Source: Kingdonia uniflora | Lineage: Eukaryota > Streptophyta > Magnoliopsida > Ranunculales > Circaeasteraceae | DNA: 64,000 nucleotides | Assembly: GCA_014058105.1 (NCBI GenBank) | Contig: JACGCM010002647.1 | Coordinates: forward strand, 1,798,001-1,862,000 | Direction of reading: 5' to 3' | Part shown: in pieces, positions 22,376 through 33,380 of the stretch | Layout: each line of letters starts with the position of its first letter | How positions within the stretch are numbered: position 1 is the stretch's first letter | Notes under the pieces: model-generated | Told to the model about the DNA's origin: nothing | The model's input: only the letters and a program-made list of their open reading frames with translations | Database searches by the model: none | Program-made: the position numbers and the translations under genes

Positions 22376-23143
22376 GATCCAAGAAGTATGGTTGAAGGGT
22401 CTACCTCTGCGAGGTTCACGTCTAATATACTACCTTCGGCAAGTAGGTCGAGTAATTTTTTATATCGTTCCGGAGTGAGGTGTTGAGTGCTCGGATGATG
22501 TTTAACTTTGGGTTTGTTCCTAACGGAAGTAGTACTCGAAGAATATAGGTGATGTCCCAGTGGGTAGCCATGTAGCGCAAAGCATTTATCTTTTGTGTGC
22601 CGACACACCCATAATTTTCACAAGTTGGGCGAAAGAGACGGTTTCCTTGCTTGAAGGAGTTGTTGGAATCTCTGGAAGTAGAACCGCGAGTTGACTGATG
22701 TTGAGACCGAGTCCTCAAAGATGCAGCCATAGCAGCCGATTCACTTAAAATTGGAGTCGAGCATATTAACGACCTTTGTTTTTCCTGCTGGAGAAGCTAC
22801 GCATAGGCTTTGTTCATTGTTGGGAGAGGATCCGTGAGAAGGATCTGGCCACGAATGGCGTTGTAGGAATTGTTGAGCTCCATCATAAACTCGGTAAGAT
22901 AAGACTGCTACAAATATTGTTGGATAGCTTTAGCGACGCCGCAAGAACAATCAGGAATAGCGACCAAGGAAGTTAATTCATCCTAGAGAGCTTTTATTTT
23001 GGTGAAGAAACTAGCGATAAAAAGGTTATCCTGCATACAAAGAGAAATATCACTGCGAAGCTTGTAAATTAATGCGAGGAGCATTACTTTGAGAAAATCG
23101 TTTCTTGAGTTCGCTCAAGATTTTGGAAGCCGTAGTTGCATAA
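22376..23143 (-). pseudogene. Gag C-terminal half of the copia element
   Basis: Read on the minus strand, it starts VIYATTASKILSELKKRF and goes on with IYKLRSDISLCMQDN and a UBN2-type gag core. The zinc knuckle is preserved as CENYGC then HTKDKCFALHGYP, split over two frames. Stops are scattered. The N-terminal part lies on the far side of the gag-only insertion, at 25228-25353. Confidence 0.75.
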
Positions 23144-23148
23144 ATAAC

Positions 23149-23488
23149 TGACGTAATATCAAGTCGCAGAAGTAGAAACTTAAAGATTACGAAAACCTAA
23201 CTGAAATTAGGGTTTTCTCTACTAAATTCAAAACTCAATAAAACTAAATTATGACTAAATCTAAATTTTTATTCAATAACAACTGAGAAATAAAGTTATA
23301 CCCCTCTCTCCTTATATAGGCCTCAACCCTAATCCTCCTACGATAGTAAGTCTCATAACTCTCCAAATTAGAATCTAATTAGACTTTAAAATAAAACCAA
23401 CTCCAATAGTTAAGCCCCAAATTTAATAAGCTAAAATAAAAAGGATCGTCAACGAGTGGACGACGTGTACTAGGAGTTATCCACATCA
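23149..23488 (-). repeat. 3' LTR of the gag-only element
   Basis: It starts TGACGTAATATCAAG and ends TATCCACATCA on the plus strand. It matches 24883-25222 closely over its whole length. Confidence 0.9.
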
Positions 23489-23559
23489 AACCTTCCGTCT
23501 TCAGAAGATTTCGACCACGAAATTAAAGAGGCGATGCTCCAAAAGACACGCTCACGAAT

Positions 23560-24828
23560 GAGACGTGTATCACATCCTCATCTTCGCCCTGTATAACTCG
23601 TTGAACAGTTGCTATAACATTCTCATGCATACCATCTACGACTAACCCAACCTTCTTCGCAAATACAGGACAATCACGTTTCTGGTGTCCGGGCTTCCCG
23701 TATCCATAACAGTTACCTAAAACAAAAGTACGCGGCGCAGTATTAGTAAAACTAGTTGATGATATTGTAGTGTTAGCTGTTGGATGGGTCTCAGCAATCT
23801 GTAGGTCACTTGCCTCCTTGGCTAACTGGACAATTTCTGATAAACAGTAAACTTGTTGAAATCCAAGTAGTTCCTGGAGTTTTTTGGTAAGACCACTTTT
23901 ATACCTGCTAACTATCTGTTATTCGGTCTCACTTAGATGAGCACGTGACTCAAGTAAATAAAATTGGTTGGTGTACTCTTCGATAGTAGAGAGACCCATC
24001 TTCAAAGATTGAAGCTTACCAAAGATGACCTGATCGTAATTTATTGGAATAAATCTTTCTTTTATATCACGTCTCATCTTTGACTACTCAGTAATCATCA
24101 GACAAGATAACCGTGATTCAATAATTGCTACCTATTTCAGATTTTCATAATACTTAGTGTTATGCGTAAAATAAGATGGAGGTGCAGAGTTGGGAAGAAC
24201 TGTTCCCCTGGCCATGTTATGCGTCATTGGAGATAACGAGGAACCCACTCTCGATGTTCCAAATTGTGGGTGGGGTGGGTGGGTAAACGGAACGATGTTG
24301 GCGGGTAATTACTTGGTTTGGTTTGGTGGTGGTTCTTATGGAGGTGAACCTTCCGAGGACGACCTTGACGGTGGAGGAAGCTGAACGGAGGAGGTCGTAG
24401 TAAGGTTCGATACCGGTGGAATTATTGTGGGTTTTAGTGGGTTGAGCATATGGGGTAGTAATGGAGGATGGGGTGGCAATCGTGGTGGCTTCCTCGGTCT
24501 CTACTTCGCAGTTAAAACCCATTGGTTTGGCTCCTTGACTCGCGGCGATTACTCCGCTTACTAGATTTTGGAAAAGTTCGACCGGATTTACATCGTTGGC
24601 CGACTTTCCGTTCTTTGTAGTACTTTTCTCGGATTTGGAATCCGTTGATTCTGAAATCAGTGGCAACTCCATCATGGCTCTGAGAGGTGCCGGTTGCGGA
24701 GGATGTTGTAACGCTTGAGCGTTGAGAGCGGCGACGAGTAGTCGGAATTCACCGGTCAACTCGGCGAGGTTTTCCGTCGTGGTTGATTTCTTCGAAGCAT
24801 TGGTTTTCTTCTTCCTTCCCAAAGCCAT
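23560..24828 (-). pseudogene. Gag of the gag-only element
   Basis: The start is taken at the ATG at 24828 (MALGRKKKTNASKK). An upstream in-frame Met would include the primer site. The N-terminal half is open to 24217. After stops the Retrotrans_gag core appears as SKMRRDIKERFIPINYDQ, GLSTIEEYTNQFYLL and RYKSGLTKKLQELL. A zinc knuckle follows, NCYGYGKPGHQKRDC (23700-23655), in which the second Cys of CCHC is Tyr. The core looks Ty3/gypsy (chromovirus-like). Stops near 24217, 24127, 24085 and 23917 make this copy defective. Confidence 0.75.
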
Positions 24829-24868
24829 TACTAGTCGAAAAGAACCTATCCTGTGGATCTGGAAATCG

Positions 24869-24882
24869 CTCTGATGCCAATT
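24869..24882 (-). other. Primer binding site of the gag-only element
   Basis: Beside the LTR end (TTATGTCA) the minus strand reads AATTGGCATCAGAGC. It resembles the initiator-Met tRNA complement TGGTATCAGAGC. Confidence 0.75.
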
Positions 24883-25222
24883 TGACATAAAATTAAGTCG
24901 CGGAAGCGGAAACTTGAAGATTACGAAAACCTAATTGAAATTAGGGTTTTCTCTACTAAATTCAAAACTCAATAAGACTAAATTAGAACTAAACCTGAAG
25001 CTTTATTCAATAACAACTAAGAAATAAAATTACACCACCCTCTCCTTATATAGGCCTCAACCCTAATCCTCCTACGATAGCAAGTCTCATAACTCTCCAA
25101 ATTAAAATTTAATTAGACTTTAAAATAAAAACAACTCCAATAGTTAAGCCCCTAATCTAATAAGCTAAAATAAAAAGGACTGTCAACGAGTGAATGACGT
25201 GTACTAGGAGCTGTCCACATCA
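24883..25222 (-). repeat. 5' LTR of the gag-only element
   Basis: This 340-base copy of 23149-23488 begins TGACATAAAATTAAG and ends TGTCCACATCA. It carries a TATATAGG TATA-like box, which both copies retain. Confidence 0.9.
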
Positions 25223-25227
25223 ATAAC

Positions 25228-25353
25228 ACTGTAAGATTTGACCATACCATAACACTGGGTTATCTGAATGATGAAGGTAAAAAGGACTCGTAGAATCTAG
25301 AGTTGTTTTTCCTGCAACTTCAGCTACTGTGGAAGATGATTCAACTAATACCA
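25228..25353 (-). pseudogene. Gag N-terminus of the copia element with primer site
   Basis: The minus strand reads TGGTATTAG directly inside the LTR end, a decayed initiator-Met primer site. The first ATG overlaps it. The frame MVLVESSSTVAEV ... SPFYLHHSDNPV matches the start of copia gag (SPYYLHxSDNP). About 70-80 codons normally between this and VIYATTASK are missing, so an internal deletion preceded or accompanied the gag-only insertion. Confidence 0.65.
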
Positions 25354-25599
25354 TGATAAGAAGGAAGAATGGCTGACATATGAAAGAAGAAGAATTGTTC
25401 TCTTGCTTTTCTTATATTTTTCATTACAAAAATTACTCATTTATAGAGTTTACAAGATATACAATATACCTAATCAGGAAGATTATGGTAATCTATACAA
25501 CCTATTACAGTAATCTAAATATTACAAGTATATGTCTAAGATCACAAGTATATCTCCAATATCACAAGATCTTTGAAGGATTTGGTAAATCCTAATACA
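25354..25599 (-). repeat. 5' LTR of the copia element
   Basis: About 246 bases, from TGATAAGAAGGAAG to TAAATCCTAATACA on the plus strand. The right 128 bases are nearly identical to the truncated 3' LTR at 19040-19161. Confidence 0.8.
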
Positions 25600-26087
25600 A
25601 ACCCTCTTTTTCTGCCCTAGTTGGAAGTGTAATTCCGGAATCTCACGGTAAGTAATTTCCTCCTTAATTCCAGTACACTTGGTTGCTTAAATAATGAAGT
25701 AGGTCAGTTTTTTATTGGGGGGGTGGGGGGTATGAATTAGTGATTTTAATGTTAAACTGTGAGTTTTACACACAAAGGGGGTGACAAAACAAATGATTTA
25801 TGGCATTTAAGGTTTTACCCAATCGCTATAAATTAGGCTTTGATAAGAAATCGCTTTTACCAGTTCATTAGTTAGGTATTGCCAACGCCACAACAATGGC
25901 GTCAGTGGTGCAGGTATAATTTTTAAATGACCAAAGCCTGTGAGTTTACACCGTGTATAACGTAAGTAGGTCTTGTATTTGAGATGAATTGCCACAAGAG
26001 TTTTGTTCATAGTGAAAACGCCAATGTCTAAGTGTTTTTGATTGAAAGATTGATTTTTTGTAGGAAGAGAGAGAGAGAGACTACAAG
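25600..26087 (+). other. Upstream region of a WVD2-like exon
   Basis: No coding region. A G-rich run lies near 25719-25731. A TTTTTTGTAG acceptor-like site with a GA microsatellite follows just before the ATG at 26088, suggesting a 5' UTR intron. Confidence 0.3.
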
Positions 26088-26156
26088 ATGGGTGAATCAG
26101 CTTGTATTTTACAGACATTATCTCATGGTGCTGACAGTGTTCATGAAGCTAATGAG
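26088..26156 (+). pseudogene. Orphan first exon of a WVD2-like (TPX2 family) gene
   Basis: The exon has 23 codons beginning MGESACILQTLSH and ending EANE. A good donor, GAG|GTCAGT, follows. Plant WVD2-LIKE microtubule-associated proteins begin MGES(A/T)C and have a first exon of this size ending before GNP. The expected next exon (FGRFMSESLAWEKWSTF-type) is not seen in the next 2.5 kb, so this is probably a fragment. Identification rests on a short peptide and is moderate at best. Confidence 0.4.
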
Positions 26157-27744
26157 GTCAGTTCAAGTTTTCAATTACAACCCAGTTTTACTTTTGAAGT
26201 TTCTGTTAATGGGGTCCTCATATTATCTTGATTTCTTTCTTTCTTTTTGTGCCTTGATTTTCATTACCCATTTCATACTCAAAGAGTAAGGGGTTGTTTG
26301 TTTTTTAGCTTATTTAACTTAATTGCCTTATTTTGGCCAGATTAAGTAAATTTTCACAATAAGTTGTGTTTGTTTTTTATTTTTTAAAAACTCTTTTTAG
26401 TAATGACACCACATTTTTTAGAACTTAAGATAAGTTGGAAAATCTAGCTTTTCTGGACTCTATTCTCCTTAACTTGATGGGGCTGTTACGGAAACTTAAA
26501 TGAAAATATGTAAACCCCAAATTACCCTTGTTTATCGGCCTTTTTTTCTCTATTCATTTTATACATTGATTATGTTTTCTATCTCCTTCTCCTTCTTTCT
26601 CCTTCTTGCTTTATCAAAACCCTAGCTATGAAACATGGGATTGATGGATTCATGACAAAAGAGCATTTCTATTGAGATTAAAGCAACCACAAATTAAATA
26701 GAAATTGGCGTACCATCGAAGCATCATCATCACACGAGATCGAGATCGGGATCCAAGTTAAAGCAAACTACTACCATCCGAGATTGAGATTCAAAGTAAG
26801 AAACTATATGGTCAAATAAATTACGGCTTATGAAAAGTTATTAATATAAGTTACAACTGTTCCTCCGACATGGAAAGTGTATGAGAGGATTAAGTAGTTT
26901 ATGGTGGATGTGTGGTACTGTGTACTAGTCTACTTTGATGTTCTCTAGAGTGGTTGTTGTAGGGATCATTTGTTGTGATCATGGCTGCTAGAGTGCTGCT
27001 TTAGTGGTAGTGTAGGTTTGGCTAGAAGTAAGATGAGTGGAACCTGGACTTAGCTGCTACTCCGAAAGCAAAATAAGCTACGCTACTGCCGACTGGTCTT
27101 TATATGCCTTTCATAGTCTCTTTCACTTCGACTATCATATGCACCTTGGCTACCTTTTCCAATCTCTCTGAAAAAGACTTTACTCGCTTCCTTTTTACGT
27201 TGTACTCACTTCCTTTCTACGCTGGACTCACTTTCATTCTCACTCTTTTAAAACTATACGTCTTTTGTAGTCCTCTTGCTCTTGCTCTTGCTTTTTGCCA
27301 TCTATCTTCTGCAGTCCTCTTGATCAAATGAATAACGATGCATTATATGTTAAGGGTGTATTTAGAAATTATGAACAAGCCTACATGTGGACCTTGCGAG
27401 AGGGAATTGTAAACGGGATTAGTCAAGTACAAAATTGAGTTTTTTTCAATTAAATAGAATGCAAGAAATTTTGGTTTGATGATTATTTTAATTAACTGAT
27501 GCTGAAAAAAAATTACTTGAATTTAAATGCGATAATGGAAATGCATGTTCTTCAAAAAATAAATAACGAGGTAATTTTGACAATTTGACAGTTTTTAGAC
27601 ATTTCAGACTTCAAATTCAGCAATAAAACAAACAAATTTTTTTACATTTCAGCTTCAACATTCAGATGCTAGATTCAAAAATCAGAATAAACAATCATAA
27701 ATCAAAATATGCAATAAAAAATCAGAATAAGTAATCAGAATCAG

Positions 27745-27780
<36 letters not shown>

Positions 27781-28742
27781 AAAACAAACAAAAAAAACCT
27801 CTAAGTACCCTACAAAATCATCCCCATACCCTAAAATAAGTACAGATTATTAACCTCTCATTTTAAAACCATCACCCAATGCCCAAAAACCTCCAAAACA
27901 AGAGTTTCACGTAGTGTCCTCTAATAGGTTGTCAAGAGTTTTAGTATTGGGTGAAGTTTCACTAAGGTTTGCTATGTTAATACTTTATAGCTGGTTTTGA
28001 GGACCATAAGGCATTGGCATTGGCTCCTGAAGGATCTCTAATGGAGGAGTTTTGGGATAACATGAGGCTATAAGGGTTGTATGTGCTTGTAGAAATAAAT
28101 AAGAGAAATAAGTTTATTCACTCTTAAGTTGATTCATAGATTACATCTTAGACTCATTTTATATAATAGGGGCTCTCCAAACTACTTCTATTCTTACTCA
28201 ATGTGGTACTATATTAATATATGTGTAGATGCACACATATACTCCAACAGTGGTTTTAATTATCTACACAATATCTCAGCCTATTTAGATCTTTTGAAGA
28301 ACCCTATTACTGCAATTCTTATCATAGTTGTTTTAGGCGGTAGTTTTTACATTGTGTCTCAAGTGCAATCAACCATGGTTGGTGCGTCTTAGACTGCGTA
28401 TGAGTACGGATATATGATCGATGTATAGGTTCAAGTTTTCGAATAAAAGTTTACCATTTAGCTAGTTGTATATTTTTTTGCACACTATATATATATGTTT
28501 CCATCTATAATAAGAAAGGAATTTGTGTTTCGGCCTCCATTTCCGAGATGCAAGCAAATTTGGCAAAAAAAAAATGGGTCTGAACCATTCGATCGAAACA
28601 TTTGTCCGAAAAATTAAATTCCAGCCGTTAATTTCCCAAGTCGATCTCGAGGCTAATATTAGTCTATTAAGCCAAATTAGATGGCAAACTCTGAAAAAAA
28701 ACATTCATCTCTCCCAAAGCCCCGAAGAGAGAGAGGGAAGCA
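26157..28742. other. Gene-poor interval between two orphan first exons
   Basis: No downstream exons of the preceding gene and no recognisable element ends. A stretch starting GGGGTTGTTTG near 26291 looks like an old hAT-type MITE edge, but no matching end was found. Open frames at 27104-27331 and 28129-28392 are low-complexity and unlike known proteins. Confidence 0.35.
27745..27774. repeat. Poly(A) tract, 30 bases
   Basis: An uninterrupted A run follows AATCAGAATAA-like short repeats. It could mark the 3' end of an old retroposed insertion on the plus strand, but no gene-derived sequence is recognised upstream. Confidence 0.8.
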
Positions 28743-28907
28743 ATGGCTGTGAACTTCGAGTACTTTGTGGTTTGTGGGATTGGTCCAGAGATCCGAACTC
28801 TGGATGGAAACAGAGGATTTCATGGGTCAAATTTCATGTACATGCCTTCTCTACTTGATCAATTCCTTCCTAATCAATCCCTTTACCCTCCACCTCAACT
28901 TCCCACC
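28743..28907 (+). pseudogene. Orphan first exon of a DENN-domain protein gene
   Basis: This clean 55-codon frame (MAVNFEYFVVCGIGPEIR to LYPPPQLPT) is followed exactly by the donor GTAAGT at 28908. FEYFVVCGxGPEIRxLDG, LPSLLDQ and YPPPPQLPT are hallmarks of the N-terminus of plant DENN/AEX-3 proteins, which regulate Rab GTPases. The next exon (VLPAGVEF-type) is not found before the DA1-like relic begins near 29345. The exon is intact but apparently alone, so it is either a gene fragment or an exon now attached to other sequence. Confidence 0.65.
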
Positions 28908-29344
28908 GTAAGTTCTAACTCTAAACCTTTAAATTTCCCTTTTTTCTCAATTTTGTTGCTGTTTTAGGATTCATAAGCTTCATTTTGTTACTTGTAATCA
29001 TACCCATTTGCTTTAACAATCTGAAAAATGAAGTCTTTTAATGTAAGAATTAGGAGTAACTACTAAAGGGGTGTGAACGTCTAGAGGTATGGTTACTTCC
29101 CACTATGGACTTTTTTTCTTTTCCTCTATTATGTGTTGCATACACAGTTTCTTCTCATGTATCAATACATCGATTACCTTTATCATTTGTTGGTTGTTTA
29201 ACATTGACGGATGTATTACATATATGTCAGGATATATCTGGTATGTATAAGACTGGTAAATTCTGTTATCAATGTATCGAATATCAGTATTACCTGTACC
29301 ATATATCTCTTAACATGTTGTCTATCTTTTTAAATTCTTGTATT

Positions 29345-31128
29345 TTGTGCTCAAGTCGTGGAATGCGGGGTACATTTCTCTGGGAGACAGAAGAAGTTTA
29401 TGCTTAGAATGTATGGAGTCTGCTATATATAATGGATACCGGTGATAGCCAATCACTTTACCATGCAATCAGAGACTACTATGAAGGAATGAACATGAGA
29501 CTAGATCAACAGATACCCATGCTTTTTGTTGAAAGACAGGCCCTTAACAAAGCTATTGAGGGGGAGAGGAATGTACGTGATATTTCCACCCTGCATTTAT
29601 TTACGTGGTACTCTTAAGAAACATTTTTGTTTATCCCATGTTCTTGTTTGCAGGGATTTCATCACATGTCCGAGACAAGAGGATTATGTCTATCCGAGGA
29701 GCAGACTGTTACCAGTGTACGATTAGATATTCTACAAAACCTTGTTTTAAATTCATAATTTACTGATTAAGAGGCCATTGCGAAGTTATTATCCTAGTAA
29801 CTCTTTCTATTTGGAGAATCATGTTCAGTAGAAACCTTTGGACATAAGCATTTCCTTAAGAATGATTAGCAAACAGATAAAAAAGGCCAAATAGCCAAAA
29901 CGAGGCTTGAGATTTGTGACGTGACCGATCGTTGATTCTCATCCTCATAATGGATTATAGTAATTGTTAGCAGAGAACACCTTACGCAACACATATTTAT
30001 TATGTTAACCTCATTTACTTGCTTTCATATCTAGATACTTAGAAGGCCAAGAATTGGAGGAAACCGGCTTATTGGTATGCGAACACATCCACAAAAGCTG
30101 ACGCGGAAATGTGAAGTTATAGCTATTCTTGTTCTATACGGCCTTCCAAGGTAGTATTTCCGCCTACTTTTTTCACTATTCCAACTAAAAGCAAGAAAAT
30201 AAGCCCTGTATTAATGGAAATGACATTTCCATGGCACTGAATTTACATGTTCTCGATTTATTCATGAAGCAGTGAATGTTCAGTCTGAAAATAATGAATA
30301 ATCCTTGCCCAAAGCCTAATATTTTGGTACCCTTTATCGTTGCAGATTACTAACAGGTTCTATTCTTGCTCATGAGTTGATGCATGGTTGGTTGCGTCTT
30401 AAAGGTGTGAAACTTCCATCCTCCATTTTTTGCATTCTTTCATGTTTTGCCTATAAAACCAAGTGTCATGAGATAATATATATGTCATCACTTGGTGATG
30501 TATATATTGTAGACTTGTAGCTACTGTATTATGATACACATGCGGTGTATGAATTCGATAACTTTTATAGGGAATGTTCTCTTTGTTGTTATCAAATTGT
30601 AATGCATTCTTGTATAAGACATTATGAAACGTCGACATGTGATACTGAATTTTCAAGATTGCAGAGTCAAGTTATGATATCATTATTGTTAATATTTCTT
30701 TGATATACCACTATTCAGGAAGAAATGATATATCATTACTCTTGGACCTTTTGATTCCTATCATAATGTTTTGTTTTGAAATTGATGTAGATTACCACAA
30801 TCTGAGTCCTGAGGTAGAAGAAGGCATATGTCAAATGCTTTCTTACATGTGGCTAGAGTCAGAAGTAATGCCAGGTTCGACAAGCATGCCATCTTCATCA
30901 ACAGCTTCTTCGTCCTCCACCTCTTCGTTTTAAAAGGGTGGAAAGTCCAATACTGAAAAGAAGTTGGGCGAGTTCTTCATGCATTTAATTGCTCACGATA
31001 CTTCTGCGGCCTACGGTGAAGGCTTTAGAGCAGCCAACACGGCCGTCAATAAATATGGATTACGTCGGACTCTAGATCATATTCGTCTTACCGGTAACTT
31101 TCCTGTAAATAGGCAGCCAAGGAAATAG
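29345..31128 (+). pseudogene. DA1-like LIM peptidase gene, 3' half
   Basis: DA1 and DAR proteins are ubiquitin-activated peptidases limiting organ growth. The exons seen are these: 29345-29572 (GYISLGDRRSLCLECMES, then YYEGMNMRLDQQIP), 29653-29714 (SETRGLCLSEEQTVTS), 30035-30150 (RPRIGGNRLIGMR ... ILVLYGLPR), 30346-30404 with the zinc-binding HELMHGW, and 30791-31128 (SPEVEEGICQMLSYMWLESE ... KYGLRRTLDHIRLTG). Damage includes an extra TATA at about 29427-29432, which shifts the frame, and a TAA at 30931-30933 about 65 codons before the normal end. Ubiquitin-interacting motifs and most of the LIM domain are missing upstream. Splice sites are otherwise canonical. Confidence 0.8.
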
Positions 31129-31179
31129 TAAAGGAAGAGCCAAAAGGAAACAAAGAGTACATGAGATTAATCAAGAAGA

Positions 31180-31971
31180 GGTAAATTATATACATTACTT
31201 ATTATCATAAATGTCTTCTATTATGAAAGTTAAATCTACTCATCGATCTTTGGAATTCCAGCTGGCAACCAGTCATCAAACTCCAACAAAACAAATTGCA
31301 TCTTCAACAATAAATACAAAAGAAAGCGAGGCCACTGTAAGCACTACAGATCTTCAAGAAATTGTTAACAATACTCCAGTACAAGGACCTTAACTCAAGA
31401 AGAATTCAACAAAAAGAGCAAAAAAAGTTAGAGGACAAAAAAAAACACATTTTAATGAGTAATAAGAAAACAAAGATCTCTCAACTAGAAGATAGTGAGG
31501 TAAACTCAACTTACAAAACATTTTGTTTTATAATAGATCTCTCGTTAAAATAAATCCATTTATTTATTTACAGGTAGAAGAAATTAATAGTACTCCTCTA
31601 AAGTCAATCACAAATTTACCTCATGATTACGAACAACAAATGGTAATATATAGTTACAAATGTTTTTCCTAAATTATTCTTATCTTTATGCTAACTATGT
31701 ATAAATCCAGGAAAATGGAGATAAACAATTCCAACAAATAAGTGATGCTGAAGACGACAGACTTTCGACATTTACAAGATCAATTAGAATGAAATTATTC
31801 CAAACAAAAAATTGTGCAAATACAGGTAACACAAACCAAAATGAAGAAACCACTGAAAATGAGCTAGCCCAAGAAGCAATAAATGAAGACCAAACAAAAG
31901 AGGCAAAAGAAATAGAAGAAGAAGCTGAAGAAGAAGAACTAGAAACCAAAAGCTCCGCTTATGGAAAATGA
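31180..31971 (+). pseudogene. RPA1-like C-terminal tail, fragment
   Basis: Short frames are separated by GT-AG gaps (for example at 31500-31574 and 31644-31710). They encode a Thr/Ser-rich then acidic tail ending ETKSSAYGK. RSIRMKLFQTKNCANTGNTN resembles RKSTRRKLEMVNTGTTN of the minus-strand RPA1-like relic near 61.05 kb. VEEINSTPLKSI resembles AEEVLDTPMKTI there. This suggests both derive from one RPA1-like family. No OB fold is present here, so the call depends on that similarity. Confidence 0.35.
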
Positions 31972-32349
31972 TTCAGACAGTGAGAGAACCTACAGTAACT
32001 ATGAGGCACAACATTATTTTTTTTTAATCAAGTATTTAGAGAATCAATTGAGACTAAGACATTTATAGTCAATTTTGATAGTATTATGTTATTCTATTTC
32101 AACAAACTATAATTATTTAATTCATTCAATTTTTAACATGTTATATCAATATTATCCATTAATCTTTACTTCATATTAAGAAATTTGACTTACGTTGCTT
32201 TCAATTTATGTGAAAGTATTTAGAGTTCTTGTTGTGGATCTCTGATTCTAACAGATTCCTAGAGCAGCCTTGCACTTCATTAGAGGTGATGTCTCTGAAT
32301 TTTATTTTTTAACCACTTTGTTTTTGAAGAGTTTTTGTTTGAGGTGTCT
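31972..32349. other. AT-rich interval, nothing recognised
   Basis: Low-complexity T-rich sequence with no open frame of note. Confidence 0.3.
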
Positions 32350-33380
32350 AATTATTGTTTATAAAGCAACAAGATGCAGCTTGGACAGTTCATCTATGTT
32401 GATAGGCTAGAACTAGGATCTCATGTTCAATCATCCAAGGGGCGAAGATGATTCCTGGACGACACCCATTAGTAGGCACCCCAGAACCAATAATGGATAT
32501 TCGAAATAATGGGGTTAAAACAGAAAGGGCGTATAACCCGAGATTCTCAGCTCATAAACGAGGTTCTTAGGGATCAACGGAGCAGAATGAGATTGATTTT
32601 GTTGCTTCTCTTATGGTTGTGAAGCCAATTCCTTTAGATTTTGATGCCATGAGTACACCTAGAAAAGAGAAACCTAGTAGTAGTTCAACAAGAAATGAGG
32701 GTTAACTTACCTGGTCAGAACGAACGCTGTTATCAGATCTTCAGTGAATGGTGGCGATTTTCTGTCTAAAATGGTGGACTTCAACAATGGAGAGAGCAAT
32801 GTTAGAAAGAGCTGTGTTGTTCCGTTTTCTCCTATGTATAAGTTTCCAAGGAGCAAGAGTGTTACTGAACGAGAGCAGAGCAAGATCTCCTTTACAGACC
32901 GCTGTAGGTACATTCTTCCTCTTTACATTATTAATTTAAACCCTTCAAGAACAGCATTGCGGTTTACATGAGCATATAAGCTTCAATGTTTACTCGAGTT
33001 TTAGGCCAATGATAATACATACAGCACATTTGCTGATGCACCCAAAAATGGCTATGTTACTGAAACATAAACCCTTAATCAACAACTTTTTTAAATAGAA
33101 GTTGGAACTTGAAACAGCCAATTTAGAGAAATAACTGAATTTTCTCTTTGCAATTTCGACCTTTTGTAGGAACCTACAAGAAGAGTTTGACTCCCCCTCC
33201 CATGCTAAGAAACACAAGAGTGGTAGCTTACAACAATCTAGATCAGGATGTGCAAAGTTCTCCGAAAAAACCGCAGGGCGTGAGTGTCTAACCACAGTTG
33301 CAGTCAAGTAATCCAATGGCAAACAACAGCCCCGCTTTGCCCATGTCATTGCCAAGAAAGCTTAGCATACTTGGAAAGGT
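32350..33380 (+). pseudogene. DUF936 family gene relic
   Basis: The translation shows [17 protein letters not shown] and [17 protein letters not shown] (32370-32490). Next come EIDFVASLMVVKPIP and [18 protein letters not shown]. Near 33320-33378 LPMSLPRKLSILGK is followed by a donor. These match the start and middle of plant DUF936 proteins (LGQFxYVDRLE, VPGRHPxVGTPE and SLPxKLxxLGK). The N-terminal roughly 80 residues are missing, and stops at 32568, 32703 and others interrupt it. Biochemical function of the family is poorly known. Confidence 0.6.

Larger units (their letters stand above)
23149..25222 (-). mobile_element. Gag-only LTR retrotransposon (TR-GAG type)
   Basis: Both LTRs are 340 bases (23149-23488 and 24883-25222). 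A perfect 5-bp target duplication ATAAC flanks them (23144-23148 and 25223-25227). On the minus strand the element has a Met-type primer site, a single gag-like coding region and a purine-rich tract before the 3' LTR. There is no room for protease or polymerase, since the internal part is 1,394 bases. This architecture fits terminal-repeat gag elements, which need helper elements for movement. It inserted in the gag of the copia element in the same orientation. Confidence 0.9.
19040..25599 (-). mobile_element. Ty1/copia retrotransposon hosting two insertions
   Basis: On the minus strand a 5' LTR (25354-25599) is followed by a Met-type primer site, split gag, protease, integrase, RT and RNase H. 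A purine tract and a 3' LTR follow, which element A interrupts. The gag is broken at 23148 by a 2-kb gag-only element. Domain order (integrase before RT) identifies copia. Stops, frameshifts and a mutated YVDD box show it is inactive. It is the oldest of the three nested LTR elements here. Confidence 0.85.

Noticed and set aside
24190..24384. 64-codon Gly/Trp-rich plus-strand frame
   Set aside because: Antisense of the gag-only element's gag.
26291..26520. Possible hAT MITE starting GGGGTTGTTTG
   Set aside because: No matching inverted end and no 8-bp target duplication could be found.
27104..27331. 75-codon hydrophobic frame
   Set aside because: Leu/Phe/Ser-rich product of CT-repeat-like DNA, with no family similarity.
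28129..28392. 87-codon frame with a membrane-like C-terminus
   Set aside because: No homology recognised. The surrounding AT-rich DNA gives such frames by chance.
32990..33355. 121-codon minus-strand frame
   Set aside because: It is the reverse of the DUF936 relic, whose plus-strand motifs (SLPRKLSILGK) are recognisable.
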